Counted from the first letter of the stretch, positions 23,551 through 35,183 are shown. The stretch: DNA of 64,000 nt from Limonium bicolor (GCA_023374045.1 CM041776.1:120175000-120238999); one strand, 5' to 3'. Notes: generated by a model from the sequence alone, not told the origin. Program-made: numbers and translations.

Positions 23551-24912
23551 GGGAAAATTCACAATATACCCCTGTTTTCTTTTGTAATTCACAATATATC
23601 CCTTTTTTAAAACTTTGTCACAAGATACCCCTATTTTCTTTGCTAATTCATAAAATGCCCCTTTTTAAAAACGGCGTCAAATATTCCGTTAACCTCCCCT
23701 AGAAAATGACTATTTTGCCCCTGACCCGTTTTTTCTTTTTTTGAAAAATTCACAGTTTTTTTGGCTACTTTTTTTTTGAAAAATTTTAAATTTTATAATA
23801 TACCCCTATTTAAGTTTGTTGTTCACGAAATACCCCTGTTTATATTTTGAAGTTCACAAGATACCCTTGTTTATGTTTTGTAGTTCACAAAATACCCTTA
23901 TCACCCTGATGCCCTGGTAAAGCATCGCCTAGTTTTCTCTTGTTTTTCAAGTGCCTTCAGCCTCTTCATAATCCCAGGACAAATGTTGTTTACATTCCAG
24001 TTCTTTAAGGTTTCTTCTCTCGGAATGTCTCACCAATAGCTGAGTACAAATCCCTGTCATTCACAATTAGACACAATTATAATATATGACCAGAGACAAA
24101 CATGTATAGCATGGATTATTTACATAGTTAGGTCAATACCTTCAAGTAACTTTTGTTAACACTATGTTATTTTATATTTTTTAAAAATTTATAAGAGCAT
24201 TTTGCAAATTTTCAAAAGTTTCGGCGGGGAGGGGGTGGCCATTAGGGAGATGGATTTTGGTGCATTCAAATATCTGAGTGATATCCCATTAGAGTGCTTG
24301 ACATAACACAAGTTTGACCAGAGGCGGCCATAAAGGGGGGAAGGGCTGCCGCCGCACCCCCCGGCAAAACTTTTGAAAATTTGTAAAATGCTCTCATTGT
24401 GAATGACAGGGATTCGTACTCAGCTATTGGTGAGACATTCCGAGAGACAAGAAACCTCAGAGAACTGGAATGCATACAACATTTGTCCTAGGATTATGAA
24501 GAGGCTGAAGGCACTTGAAAAACAAGAGAAAACTAAGCAATGCTTTACCAGGGCATCAGGGTGATAAGGGTATTTCGTGAACTACAAAACATAAACAGGG
24601 GTATCTTGTGAACTTCAAAACATAAACAGGGGTATTTCGTGAACAACAAACTTAAATAGGGGTATATTATAAATTAAAAATTTTCAAAAAAAAAGTAGCC
24701 AAAAAAGCTGCGAATTTTTCATAAAAAAGAAAAAACGGGTCAGGGGCAAAATAGTCATTTTCCAGGGGAGGTTAACGGAATATTTGACGTCGTTTTTAAA
24801 AAGGGGCATTTTGTGAATTAGCAAAGAAAACAGGGGTATCTTGTGACAAAGTTTCAAAAAAGGGTATATTGTGAATTACAAAAAAAAACAGGGGTATATT
24901 GTGAATTTTCCC
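23551..24912. mobile_element. Fold-back (MULE-like) element with arms of about 0.5 kb, nested
   Basis: The left end GGGAAAATTCACAATATACC is mirrored at the right end by GTATATTGTGAATTTTCCC. The arms correspond from 23551 to about 24067 and from about 24400 to 24912, including unique sequence such as GCCTTCAGCCTCTTCATAATCC and its complement. The core holds a third, smaller palindrome. No ORF of note. No clear target duplication: the flanks TATAAA and TTTATA are themselves complementary. Confidence 0.75.
24193..24394. repeat. Innermost palindrome, G-rich core
   Basis: GAGCATTTTGCAAATTTTCA (24195) is mirrored by TGAAAATTTGTAAAATGCTC (about 24374-24393), enclosing GGCGGGGAGGGGGTGG and its C-rich partner. 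This makes three nested inverted repeats at one locus. Confidence 0.65.
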
Positions 24913-25266
24913 TTTATAATTTGTATATATTTTTAGAGTATTTTGAATTTTTGGTGAATTTTTTAACACTTAGGGTATATTGTGAACTTTAAAAGTACTT
25001 TGTTACCTAATAGGGGTATTTTGTCTTTTTTCATTCTGGTCAATGACTATAGTGCATTTCATGGGCTGTTGCAAAAATTTAGTGGCATTTTATGAGTTTC
25101 TTATTTTTTGAGAGCATTTCATGAATTAGACAAAAATATAGTGGCATTTCATGAAATATTCCAACTTTTTAACTACGCGTACTGTCGGATATCATTTCTT
25201 AAAGCAAAAAAAAAAACATTACAACAGTACATCATTACATGTTTACAACAAGGTGATTTAAAATAA

Positions 25267-26835
25267 GATAAATTTCATGAAATGCCACTATATTTTTGGC
25301 TAATTCATGAAATACCCCCCAAAAAAGAAAGTCACAAAATGTCACTACATTTTTGTAAAAGTCCATGAAATGACACTAAAGTCATTGACTAGAAGGAAAA
25401 AAAGACAAAAATACCCCTACCAACTAACAAAGTACTTTTAAAGTTCACAATATGCCCCTAAGTGCTAAAATTTTTATAAAAAATTAAAGTAATATAAAAA
25501 AAATAATATATATATGGAAAAAATAAATCATTAAATATTGAAAGAAAGTAAATATTTGTTAGATTTTGTTTAAATTATTCAGTACCATAAAAAAGAATAT
25601 AGAGTTTTAAACACCCAATTTATACTAATTTTTCTACCAATTTATACCAATTAAGTACTATAATTTGTACCAAATAAGTACCGAAATTTATACTATACAT
25701 TTTGAAATTATCTTTTTTTATTCTACCAATTTAAATTATTTATTCAAAATATAGATTACTCTAAGCCCCCTAAGGTTTAGTGATATTACGTTACCATCTT
25801 CAGGTTATCAATATATCTATTAACTCCCTCGAGGTATAGGGATTCCTAATAGTGGAATCTTGAAACCATAAATATGTTTTCTTAAACACTAATTCCTTAT
25901 CACCTAACAACTTATCTCTTAATATGGTAGAATTTCACTCGTTATGTCATATTGTAGCATTAGGCAATACATAAAGCATAATCCCAACCACAACATCTCT
26001 CCCCTAAAAGGATATTATTTGACAAAAACCATGAGGGTGTGACTCCTATGTAGATTTTTGTTGCTCATTTGGAGTTATGGTCCTTTGTTTTGGTGATGCG
26101 AAGGAGATAAAGTGATTTAAAAATAGAGACAAATAAGAACAAAGAGGTTGTGGGTGTGATTTTGTGTTAAGTATTTCCAGACGTGACAATGTGACGTGAA
26201 GAGGTTGCGAGGCCGAAGGAATTAATGCCTAAACAAACAAATTGATAGTTTTCACGGCCCATTGTCAGAAACCTACATACCTCGAGGGGGTTGCCATATA
26301 TATTGATAACCTGAATATGCAAACTTATAATATCATTAAACCTAGGGGGGCTTAGAGTAATTTACTCTAAATTATATTTAATTAAATAAAATTCAGAACA
26401 AATATTATAAAAATATTATATTCTATTTTGTAAAAAACTGATATTCAAAAAAATATTTTAAAAATGTTTGGTACAAATTATGTGTTTAAAACACTATAGT
26501 TTTTAGGGTACTGAATAATTTAAAAATCTAAGAAATATTTAACCTTTTAATAATTTAAAAATAATTTTCAAATAATTTTTAATTTTTTATATTATTTTAA
26601 AATTTATGTGTAAATATATTTTTTATAGTATTTTGAACTTTTTGTGAATTTTTTAACACTTAGAGCATATAAAATACTTTGTTAACTAGTAAATGTATTT
26701 TTTTCTTTCTTCCTTCTGGTCAATAACTATAATAGCATTTTGTGGGCTTTTACAAAAATGTAACGACACTTAGTGACTTTTTTTTAGATATTTAATAAAT
26801 TAGCCAAAAATATAATGATATTACATGAAATTTCC
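25267..26835. mobile_element. Second copy of the outer fold-back family
   Basis: It begins AAATTTCATGAAATGCCACT (25270) and ends with a diverged inverse (about 26815-26835). The body shares phrases with 22634-23550 (ACAAAGTACTTTTAAAG, GTACTGAATAATTT). It is interrupted by a 607-bp element at 25755-26361. Confidence 0.65.
25755..26361. mobile_element. MITE-like element with TIR ATTACTCTAAGCCCCC
   Basis: Left end ATTACTCTAAGCCCCCTAAG, right end the inverse of ATTACTCTAAGCCCCCCTAG. Further in, TTATCAATATAT and CCCTCGAGGTAT are mirrored by ATATATTGATAA and ATACCTCGAGGG. Non-coding, nested in the fold-back at 25267-26835. Confidence 0.7.
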
Positions 26836-27082
26836 GTAAATAGTATACCCAATATTATGTTCTTAAAAAACATATTTCATTGATAGTCGAGGAAGTTATC
26901 AATGGAGAAAGAAGATTATTAAAATTTGAAGTATGGTTACAAATACAAATTTACTATGTAAAACAAAATAATAATAATAAAAATCTACAATACTTTCTAC
27001 AATTATCTCATTATCATTATATTTAAAACACTTTTATTTATCCTTTTGATCAGAAAAAAAAACTTTTATAAAAAATAATAAT
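26836..27082. other. AT-rich spacer
   Basis: Simple AT-rich sequence between two fold-back elements. No gene, RNA gene or transposon end was recognised. Confidence 0.5.
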
Positions 27083-27493
27083 GGGAAAATTCATGATATA
27101 CCCCTTTTTTCTTTTGTAATTCACAATATATCCCTGTGTTTTTCGTAATTCAACTTTAAACATGCTTAAATGTTGTCCAAAATTGATGAAACTTTACATG
27201 GACGATGCTAAAGTGTTATATTTTGTCCAATATCAAATATGAAGTTTTTTAAGCTCACATGTGACCTGTGGGACCCAATGAACATGTGACATATTCATTG
27301 AGTCCCACATGTCACATGTGAGCTTAAAAAACTTCATATTTGATATTGGATAAAATATAACACTTTAGCATCGTCCATGTAAAGTTTCATCAATTTTGGA
27401 CAACATTTAAGCATGTTTAAAGTTGAATTACGAAAAACACAGGGGAATATTGTGAATTACGAAAGAAAACAGGGGTATATCGTGAATTTTCCC
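27083..27493. mobile_element. 411-bp near-perfect fold-back MITE just upstream of FAHD1
   Basis: Ends GGGAAAATTCATGATATACC and its near inverse CGTGAATTTTCCC. The arms of about 190 bases are almost identical (for example TTTAAACATGCTTAAATG and its complement) and meet near 27288. Its termini resemble those of 23551-24912. Flanking nonamers AATAATAAT and AAAAATAAT match at 8 of 9 positions, which fits a 9-bp Mutator-type target duplication. A transcript through it would fold into a long double strand. Confidence 0.8.
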
Positions 27494-27702
27494 AAAAATA
27501 ATTTACAGTTAAGATTAATTGCTAAAAAAGTAACTTATAGTGGAACATTTGCCGATAAAATAGAAGTTACATATGGTCTGGTTGTTGTGAAAACCTCCTT
27601 GTTGTCTTTTCCTCTTCAGAGTTCGCAATTCGTAGTTTCTGTCACACGTATAAGAGAAGCAACGCATAAAACAGAGAGCTAGCTTTGCGACGGATATCGG
27701 AC
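27494..27702 (+). promoter_or_regulatory. Short upstream region and 5' leader of FAHD1
   Basis: Only 209 bases separate the fold-back from the start codon. GTATAAGAG at 27648 is the nearest TATA-like word but may lie too close to the ATG. A CT-rich stretch (27594-27620) looks like leader sequence. The true promoter may reach into or beyond the fold-back. Confidence 0.4.
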
Positions 27703-30700
27703 ATGGCTGGCTCGTTGTCATCGTCGTTGATTCAGATGGGGACAAAAATAGTCGGAGTCGGCCGTAATTACGCTGCCCATGCCAAGGAGCTCGGCAACGC
27801 CGTCCCCAAGGCATGTTCCTTTCTTCCTCAACCCCACTGTGATCCCTAATTTGACTAGAAATGTTCTTCTATTCCTGTTGACCATAAGGTTTACTTTTTC
27901 CAGGATCCTGTGTTGTTTATGAAGCCAACGTCTTCCTACTTAGCCAACGGCGGAACTATTGAGATCCCACAGCCCTTGCAGTCGCTCCATCACGAGGTTG
28001 AGCTCGCGGTGGTCATTGGCCAGAAAGCTCGAGATGTACCAGAATCCACCGCCATGGACTACGTCGCGGGTTTCCTCATTACTTCATTCTTATTGAATTG
28101 GTTCAAAATGCACATTAGAGTTGAATTGTTTTGAAATGCACATTAGTTGAATTAGTTTGAAAAGCACATTAAGAGTTGAATTAATTAGAAAAGCACATTA
28201 GAAGTTGAATTAGTTTGAAAAGCACATTAAGAGTTGAATTGTCTTGTACGCTGATGAAAATGCGAGACCTTTATTTATTTTCCTAGGTGGAGCAAGGTTC
28301 CTTGTGTGGTTTTTGCTAGAGAAAAATCGGAAGGTGAACTTAAAGACGATCTATTTTGTTATAAAAAGACGATTTATTTCATGGCTGTAGTGGGAGTTAG
28401 ATGCATGTAAAAAGAAGATGTTTGCATAACGTGTTTGCATAACCAAACACCGTAGACAAATGAGATTAAGCTTTAGGCATCCTCATTTAACTCTAGTGGC
28501 CCGAGATCCTAACTCTTGTGTTCTCATACTTCCAATAGTGAGTATGAATCTGTTCTTTCCTGAAAGCAAAATCAAGAGGCACATTTGAAAATATTTACTT
28601 TGAATGGCTGTGTGTAGGAGGTAGCCCTTGGCACAATTAAACATCCAACTATATGGTCGCGCTTCCTTTTTTAAGATTTGAGCTCCATCTCTTAGAACTT
28701 TCTTTTCCTGGCTTGTGATGCAGACTGATCCCGAGTTTCTTCAGCACTTTCCTCTATTTCTATCAATGTGGAAAATGAGTTTGGTCGTAAAATTATTGAG
28801 GATTCTAGCTACATACCCTTGTTTTTACTTTTCATAGAATGAGCCATATCATTTTTGCCAATACTTACTTCTCCCCTCTTCCTAATGTTATTTATGGATG
28901 CAAATAAAGACACATCAGTCCTGTATTGTGAATCATTTTCCTTTACTACATGTCTTGCGCTCCTGCTATGGACTAGTATACTACACGTCTATCTCGAAGG
29001 AGTGAAATTGTTCTGGCTTTCTTTTGATCCTTAGGTTACGCTTTGGCTCTTGATATGACCGCCAGAGAGATCCAAGCTTCTGCAAAGGTACAATTCTAGA
29101 ATTAGATGGTCATTAGTTGAAACTTCTAGGTCTCCATATTTTTTTGTCTGCTTCTCATTTTCCGCAGGCTGCTGGGCTCCCTTGGACAGTATCAAAAGGA
29201 CAGGACACTTTTACACCCATCAGCTCTATGGTAATAAGATAGAATACTTGGTGTCATTTAATTACAAACTTATTGCTGTCACTCACCATTAAAAAGTCAT
29301 AGAAGTTGATCTGAAGATGTTATGTGAATTTCAATAGCTATGTTTCCTGTTGTACATGGTTGCACAGAAACAAACATTTAGGTGGTCGGTGTCCCTGTCT
29401 TAGATAAGTTTCTGAAACATGGGAACCGTGAAACACTTTTGAAACATGCTTGAAAACGTTTTGGAGTGATATACTTTCCTCTCTAATATCATATTGTTTA
29501 ATTGACTAAAGGAAGTGTGCAAGATATTAAAGAGTGCTCTGTATGACTAGCATGGTCCAAAATAACTATAACTTTTAGCTCCTTTAATTACAAAATATGC
29601 CCATTAATATAATTTATATAAGTATTAAGCCGTTCCCCATTTCCTAGTTTCTTTAATAGGCACACATCCCTGTCCCTGTGCTACCTCATGTATAGTGCAC
29701 CGCAGTGGCAGACCTAGCGTAGTGCTAGGTGTGTCAAGCGACGCACATGAGATTTAGAATAAATTTAGTTTGTTTATATGCTACAAATAATTTTGCTAGT
29801 TCGAGGGTTTTGACACACTTGTGTTGATGAACATGATTTTATATTCTAGTTTGTGAATCACTCTTCAAGTAGATAGTTTCTTTATTTATTTTTTTTCTTT
29901 TTAAGTTCTTTGTTTTTACTTTTGTCATCATATATTTTGGTTGTATCATTATTTCCTCATGTAGCATTGTATATTTTCTGCAAACTTTGATTTATTATAC
30001 AATCCCTCCTTTTTATACATCCGAAAACTACCTAGACAATAAGGTTAATTAATTAATGTGCTGTTAGGACTAGGGTATTAAAGGGGTTAGTAGTTAAGTT
30101 GGGGGCTTAGGGGTAATTATGGTTTTACAGTTAGTATTTATTGTAAGTTTGAATAGCATTTATTATTAGTTTGAATAGGATGGATATTGCCATAAGTATT
30201 TATTGTAAGATTGAATAGCATTTATTATTAGTTTGAATAGGATGGATATTGCCATTAGTATTTATTGTAAGATTGAATAACATTTATTATTAGTTTGAAT
30301 AGGATTAGGATTTTAGCATTTATTAGGATAGATATTACCGTTAGTATTTATTGTAAGCAGAGGCATCGATGAATTAATAGTATTCGGTGGAGTTACTTAG
30401 CAAGATAGAGTTTGATCCTTGTGCTAATTGACATTTTCTACTTATTAACTTGAATTTGATTTTTTTAGATGAATCAATAATATGATAAATGCTTTAATAA
30501 CTTTGATCAACAACAATACGTATTTCAATATTCCTAAAATGTCATTGGAATATATTTAAATGTAGAATTTGTACTACTGGTGTCTTTTATCATTGTTTTG
30601 TTTTGTTTAACAAAAATCTTAAATTGTTATGTTCTGCACTCCTGAACCATAATTTTGGGTCCGCCACTGGTGCTGGGTTATGAATGTGTGTCGATGTAAT

Positions 30701-31674
30701 GATTCTATTTCTAGCCCAATTTAACTTTTCACTAGTGATGATAGAATTATTGGTCTGGTTAGCTGATCACCATTAAACTTGGAAAACTTAGTTATTTTAT
30801 CTTTGCGGCATACCTGTCGTGTATATATAAAGCTTTATGTAGTCCCAATTAATCATCATAAATACAGTTTTCTGGGTGCATTCTTTTATAAGCTTGTTTT
30901 TAAAAAGATTCTTAGCCTTGTATTTTAACTATGTATTATATTATTTTGGCAGCTCCCAAAGTCTGCTGTACCTGATCCTGACAACTTGGAACTTTGGCTG
31001 AAGGTCTTGTTCATTTGGCATATTCTTTTTCCCATTCCTTAAAGATAGTGTGCATGTGTGTATGTATTTATATGTATGTATGGATAAGTTGCCGGCTTTT
31101 GGTCCTGAGCATAATAAGTTTAGATAGGCCTTGGTTAGTTAAACAGGTGGATGGAGAAACAAAGCAGCAAGGATCAACACAGGACATGATCTTCAAGATA
31201 CCCTTTCTTGTGAGCCATATCAGCTCAATCATGACCCTCTTTGAAGGGGATGTCATATTGACAGGTGATTTCACTTGGCTTTACCATCTGCTCATGTTGT
31301 TGTCTTTGTTCAATTGCTTCTATTTCTTTCGTTGTAATCTAGGCTGATAAAGATGTAATTAGGCCTCTTTGTTTACTCTAAAACCGCTAATGCTTAGTTG
31401 ACTGCATCAAACATGCTTATTTAAGGCTTGCCAGAGCTTGTACATCGTTATTGAGAACATTCCAGTGTCTTAAATTTGAATATGAATTGAAATAGTATCT
31501 AGTTGAGGGTGATATTTTCTTACTCTTGTGGCTCTAACAATCTTTCAATATGCTTGCGTAGGCACCCCGCAAGGTGTTGGACCTGTCAAAGCTGGCCAAA
31601 AGGTAACTGCTGGTATAATAGGCCTCCTTGATGTGCATTATGACGTTGGGATGCGAAAAAAGGCTACATGCTAG
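27703..31674 (+). CDS. FAHD1: FAHD1-like acylpyruvase / oxaloacetate decarboxylase (fumarylacetoacetate hydrolase family), 7 exons
   Basis: Family members cleave acylpyruvates and decarboxylate oxaloacetate, usually in mitochondria. Exons: 27703-27810, 27904-28069, 29035-29087, 29168-29230, 30953-31003, 31147-31264, 31562-31674; the joined frame is open and gives 223 residues, the usual size of the plant protein. Key residues by position: GRNYAAHAKEL with His26 and Glu29 (catalytic dyad), HEVELAVV with Glu67 and Glu69 and ALDMTAR with Asp98 (Mg ligands), KGQDTFTPIS with Lys119, and FEGDVILTGTPQGVGPV near the C-terminus. I see no clear transit peptide. Six introns end in AG. Five start GT; intron 1 starts GC (AAG|GCATGT). 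Intron 2 has a 29-bp minisatellite and intron 4 a hAT-like insertion. The start ATG fits homologues. This is the only gene in the window that looks functional. Confidence 0.93.
28093..28244 (+). repeat. Minisatellite in FAHD1 intron 2 (about 29-bp unit)
   Basis: TTGAATTrgTTTGAAAAGCAC-like units start at 28093, 28121, 28147, 28176, 28205 and 28234 (spacing 28, 26, 29, 29, 29). It begins 24 bases after the exon 2 donor. Confidence 0.85.
29703..30669. mobile_element. Non-autonomous hAT-like element in FAHD1 intron 4
   Basis: Left end CAGTGGCAGACC, right end GGTCCGCCACTG. These are 12-base inverted ends with one mismatch, of the CAGNGGCGGA type common in plant hAT elements. Flanks GTGCACCG and GTGCTGGG agree at 5 of 8 positions, as expected for an old 8-bp target duplication. 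No transposase. It contains a 62-bp tandem repeat. Confidence 0.7.
30131..30357 (+). repeat. 62-bp tandem repeat inside the hAT-like element
   Basis: AGTATTTATTGTAAG starts at 30133, 30195, 30257 and 30343 (spacing 62, 62, 86). Each unit also carries TTTATTATTAGTTTGAATAG. The last unit is diverged. Confidence 0.85.
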
Positions 31675-32570
31675 TTTCAATTGCTTTTATCTTCTGACTT
31701 AGCTCTTCTGACGTATGAAAATAGCTTCCGGGGACAATGTCGTGGAGAAAAATGCACCATCTTCTTGCCTTTCTCTACTCGTTTATCATTGATGTAATAC
31801 TATCTCGTCGTAAATGGTTTTACGCCTAGAAAGATCCCCCTATCACTTTAGGAACGAGTTTGACTCTACTTGGCTCTATTGTATGTCTGTTTAATAAACA
31901 CCAGGTAGTAGATTTGTGGAATGGCTTGAACTGTCCGGATGCCTGGATGGAAGATCAATATTTTGATTGGGACAGGAAGTGTTTTAGCAATTATATCTCC
32001 CAACTTAAATTTCATTAATCTCACCACCTAGTCCAGCCACCCAGGGGTTGACTTTTGCTTTTCACAGTTACAGTTTGACGTAATGCTGCTTGTGACATTC
32101 CAAAAGAGTAGGAATTGAGCTAATAAGTTGGTTTCATGACAGCTGTTAAAATAAATAAAACGGACGCAGAAAAATAGAGACTAGACAAAAAAAAAAAAAT
32201 TTGAACACTGTTGGAACGCTGTTCGTCGAGAGGTGCATGGACTTTGTAGCACACAGTGGAGATCTGGTGGAAATTTTCTCATTTACTCATCGGATGGGTT
32301 TGGTATCATAATTTCGGTACAAGTGTGTTTTGTATTTTTTATTTTTGCAGTGAAGGAAGTGTACAACAGATGTGAGTCAGCTGGGAGTTTACTCTCTGTT
32401 ATGTGTTTCCTTCACAACAGACTCATTTGCAAAAGAGGCGCATAGTGTAGACTTGCCTCCTTGCAGGTGGCCAACGGCTCCAACTCCCCCCTCCTCCACA
32501 CACTCTTTTTACGGCTATTAATGGCTATTTTTTTGCAATAGATTCTACATATATACATTTTCTTAGTCAA
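31675..32570. other. FAHD1 3' flank and spacer
   Basis: It should contain the FAHD1 3' UTR: AATAAA at 31891 is a candidate polyadenylation signal. No further gene is recognised up to the Mutator-type pseudogene. Confidence 0.4.
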
Positions 32571-32654
32571 TTGGATTTCCAACTCTTCTTCAATCCAAAC
32601 TCAAATCGCTATTTCTTCTCCACCTTGGTATCCATTTACTACAAACTGTCTCCA

Positions 32655-35183
32655 ATGGAAATCCCTTGTACTCTATTTCTTCATGTAGATCTCAACTACG
32701 AAACTCATGGAGTATATTTTCATATTCCCCCCTCGTCTAGGTTTATATTCACACACATTTCCGAATTCACCATATTTGATCCTTTCAAAGATCATGTGAA
32801 AAACCAATTAGATTCAAAGTTAAGAGTAGATTATGTAATTACCTCCCTCATTTATCGGAAGCTCGAGTGCAAATACCCATTCCCTTCATTTCTTCCTTTT
32901 CAAGTCAACAATGATGCTCGTGTTAGGATGATGATATCAAACTTCTTGCAGAATACAAATATCCTGAAGAATCTAGTAGTACAAGTGAACTTCGAGCCTG
33001 CCGGCACAACTTCTACCAAGCATAATTACGAAAACATTGAAAATTTATCTAACCCCGTTCACTTGGGTATTGATGAACAAAGTTCAGAAGATGATCCTGA
33101 GATGGAGCCGGAAGACTTCCCTGATGGTGATGATGTTGATGATAAAGCTGGTCCTTCGACATCAGCCGGTCCTTCAACACCATACATGCCTTTTGCTTCA
33201 CTCTCAACGTAAGTAGACCTACAAGCCATAAGTTAAATGCCCTAAGACGTCGATCGACGTGGTATACCCTATTGGAGGCCAGAGTAGGAGTTTGTCAGAG
33301 GTCAAGAGTTTACAAATAAAAATGTTCTCGTTATGGCTGTCAAAGATGATCACCTGCAAAAGAATGTTGATTTTCTACCACAAGAAAACACCAGAAAAGT
33401 GTACGCGTTAAAGTGTCGACAAGGGGAAGGATGCAAGTTCTATTTTCGAGTTGCTCTTTTGAAGGATGCATTTGAATGACGCATACACAAATTCGCTCCT
33501 CACTTATGTGCTCCTACTTTGAATGAGAATAATGATCGATTCATAACTTACCAATTCATTGCTGAAGCAATGATTCTGCGAGTGAAAGAGAATCCAGCTC
33601 TACAAGTGAAGAAGGTTATTCAATTGATTCGTCAAGAGTATCAAAGGAAAATCAGCTACAAAAAGCTTGGTTGGGCCGTGCTGAATCCATAAGAAGAGTT
33701 TACGGGGATTGGGTGCAGTCATATGATGAATTACCTAGGTACAACTTAACCATAAGACATTACATGCCTACTTCGTTTGTGTATTTGGAGTCTAATGTTG
33801 TGTTCAAGAACGAGATGCAAATCACATCAGTTAGACAATTGAAACGTTGTTTCTGGGCATTTGGGCCATGCATAACTGCTTTCAAGTACATGAAACCCAT
33901 ATTGCCAATAGATGCTACTAACCTTTATGGAAGTACAAGGGTGAGTTATTTGTCGCTGTTGCGCAAGATGGTAACAACAAGATTATTCTCATAGCTTTCG
34001 GCTTGGTATCCAGGGAATCAAGAGAAGATTGGAAATTTTTGTTGGATCGGGTCTGTAATAAAATTATTGGGCCACAGACTGATGTTGTTGTGATTACTGA
34101 TCGTGTTAGTGCAATAATGTCAATTATGATGGAGGATAAATACTGGCTACCACCGTATGCACAACATTTCTTGTGTCTCCATCACATAGCTTCGAACTTT
34201 CAAACCAAATATGGGAACAAGGAATGGAAAAAGTATTTGATAAACATCGGTAATTACTTGTTTCATTCTTCTGTTTATTTATTAATACACTCTTTTTTCC
34301 TGTAAGTTAGTAGTAATTGTTTATGACTCTTATATTTTGTGTTGTGTATTCTTAGGTTACTCGTTCAGGAAAGATATTGTGGATGGACGATTGAATCATT
34401 TAATATCTCTTCACCCCTTGATTGTTGCCTTCTTCAATGATCTCTTGGTGAAGAAATGGTCCCATGCTTATGATGACGGTAGAAGGTGGGGGTTATACTA
34501 CAACCAATTTGGTTGAGTGCATGAACGGTGTGTTGAAGATGGTTCGTTTACTGCCCGTGACAGCAATTATGGAGAGTACACTGTACAAGCTAATTGATTA
34601 TTTCCGAGATAACTTGGAAACATATACCGCGCAACGGAATAACGGGTCGATTTCTACAAGGCAAATTCTGGAATGGGTAAATGAGAACCAAATCTTGGCC
34701 AACTATCACCGCGTGGTTGTCATTGATTCGCTAGATTTAGTTTTCGAGGTGGTTGAAAATGGAGATGCCACCCTTAGGCGAGACAAAGGTAAATTTGACG
34801 TACGAATCGACGAAAGAGTTTGTGAATGTGGTGAGTGGTAGGCTTTTAAGTACCCCTGTTCACATGTTATGGCGGTTTGTTCTAGCACCACACTTGATTA
34901 GAAGAACTATGTTGATAACGTGTGTAGACTTGACACGGTGATATAGGCATACTAGGATAACAAATTTGTTCCACTTAGGAACCAAGGGAACTGGCCTTTG
35001 TACGTTGGCCTCACCATGGTTCCAGACCTAAATATGATGCGTACAGTGAGAGGTCGTCTGACTTTCTCACGTATTCCAAATGAAATGGATGAGGCGTACG
35101 AACGTGAGAGCCAGAGGTGCGGGTTATGTCGACAACGGGGACATATCAGAAGAAATTGCCCAAATGCAGTTATGATTAATTAA
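32655..35183 (+). pseudogene. MuDR-type (MULE) transposase, broken
   Basis: The first part (ATG at 32655) is open to 33210, with an acidic Ser/Pro-rich end. Next, in pieces, come NVLVMAVKDDHLQKN and CRQGEGCKFYFRVALLKDAF (Mutator DNA-binding domain, about 33308-33475), then the MULE catalytic domain: CITAFKYMKPILPIDATNLYG, followed after a frame change by LVSRESREDWKFLLDR, ITDRVSAIMS and HFLCLHHIASNF (33870-34210). After an intron-like gap (about 34250-34355) it reads TNLVECMNGVLK. A SWIM zinc motif follows (CECGEW, stop TAG at 34838-34840, then YPCSHVMAVC). A CCHC knuckle, CGLCRQRGHIRRNCP, is at 35119-35163. Stops at 33478, 33690 and 34838 and several frame changes make it non-functional. I could not find its terminal inverted repeats. 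Confidence 0.85.

Larger units (their letters stand above)
22634..25162. mobile_element. AT-rich fold-back element, outer shell of a nested set
   Basis: Left end ATTTCATGAAATGCCACTAT (22639) mirrors the right end (about 25139-25158). The left half is itself a near-complete palindrome centred about 23.2 kb, with words such as TACCAATTAAGTA recurring inverted. No coding region. It is interrupted at 23551-24912 by another fold-back. Long inverted arms without transposase suggest a non-autonomous Mutator-like element (inference). Its target duplication was not resolved. Confidence 0.7.

Noticed and set aside
23542..24921. A target duplication flanking the middle fold-back (TATAAA / TTTATA)
   Set aside because: The flanks are inverse complements, not direct repeats. 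They continue the outer palindrome rather than mark a duplication.
28061..28132. Reading straight through FAHD1 exon 2 to a stop in the intron
   Set aside because: The family sequence continues at 29035 after a clean GT...AG intron, so the longer frame is intron read-through.
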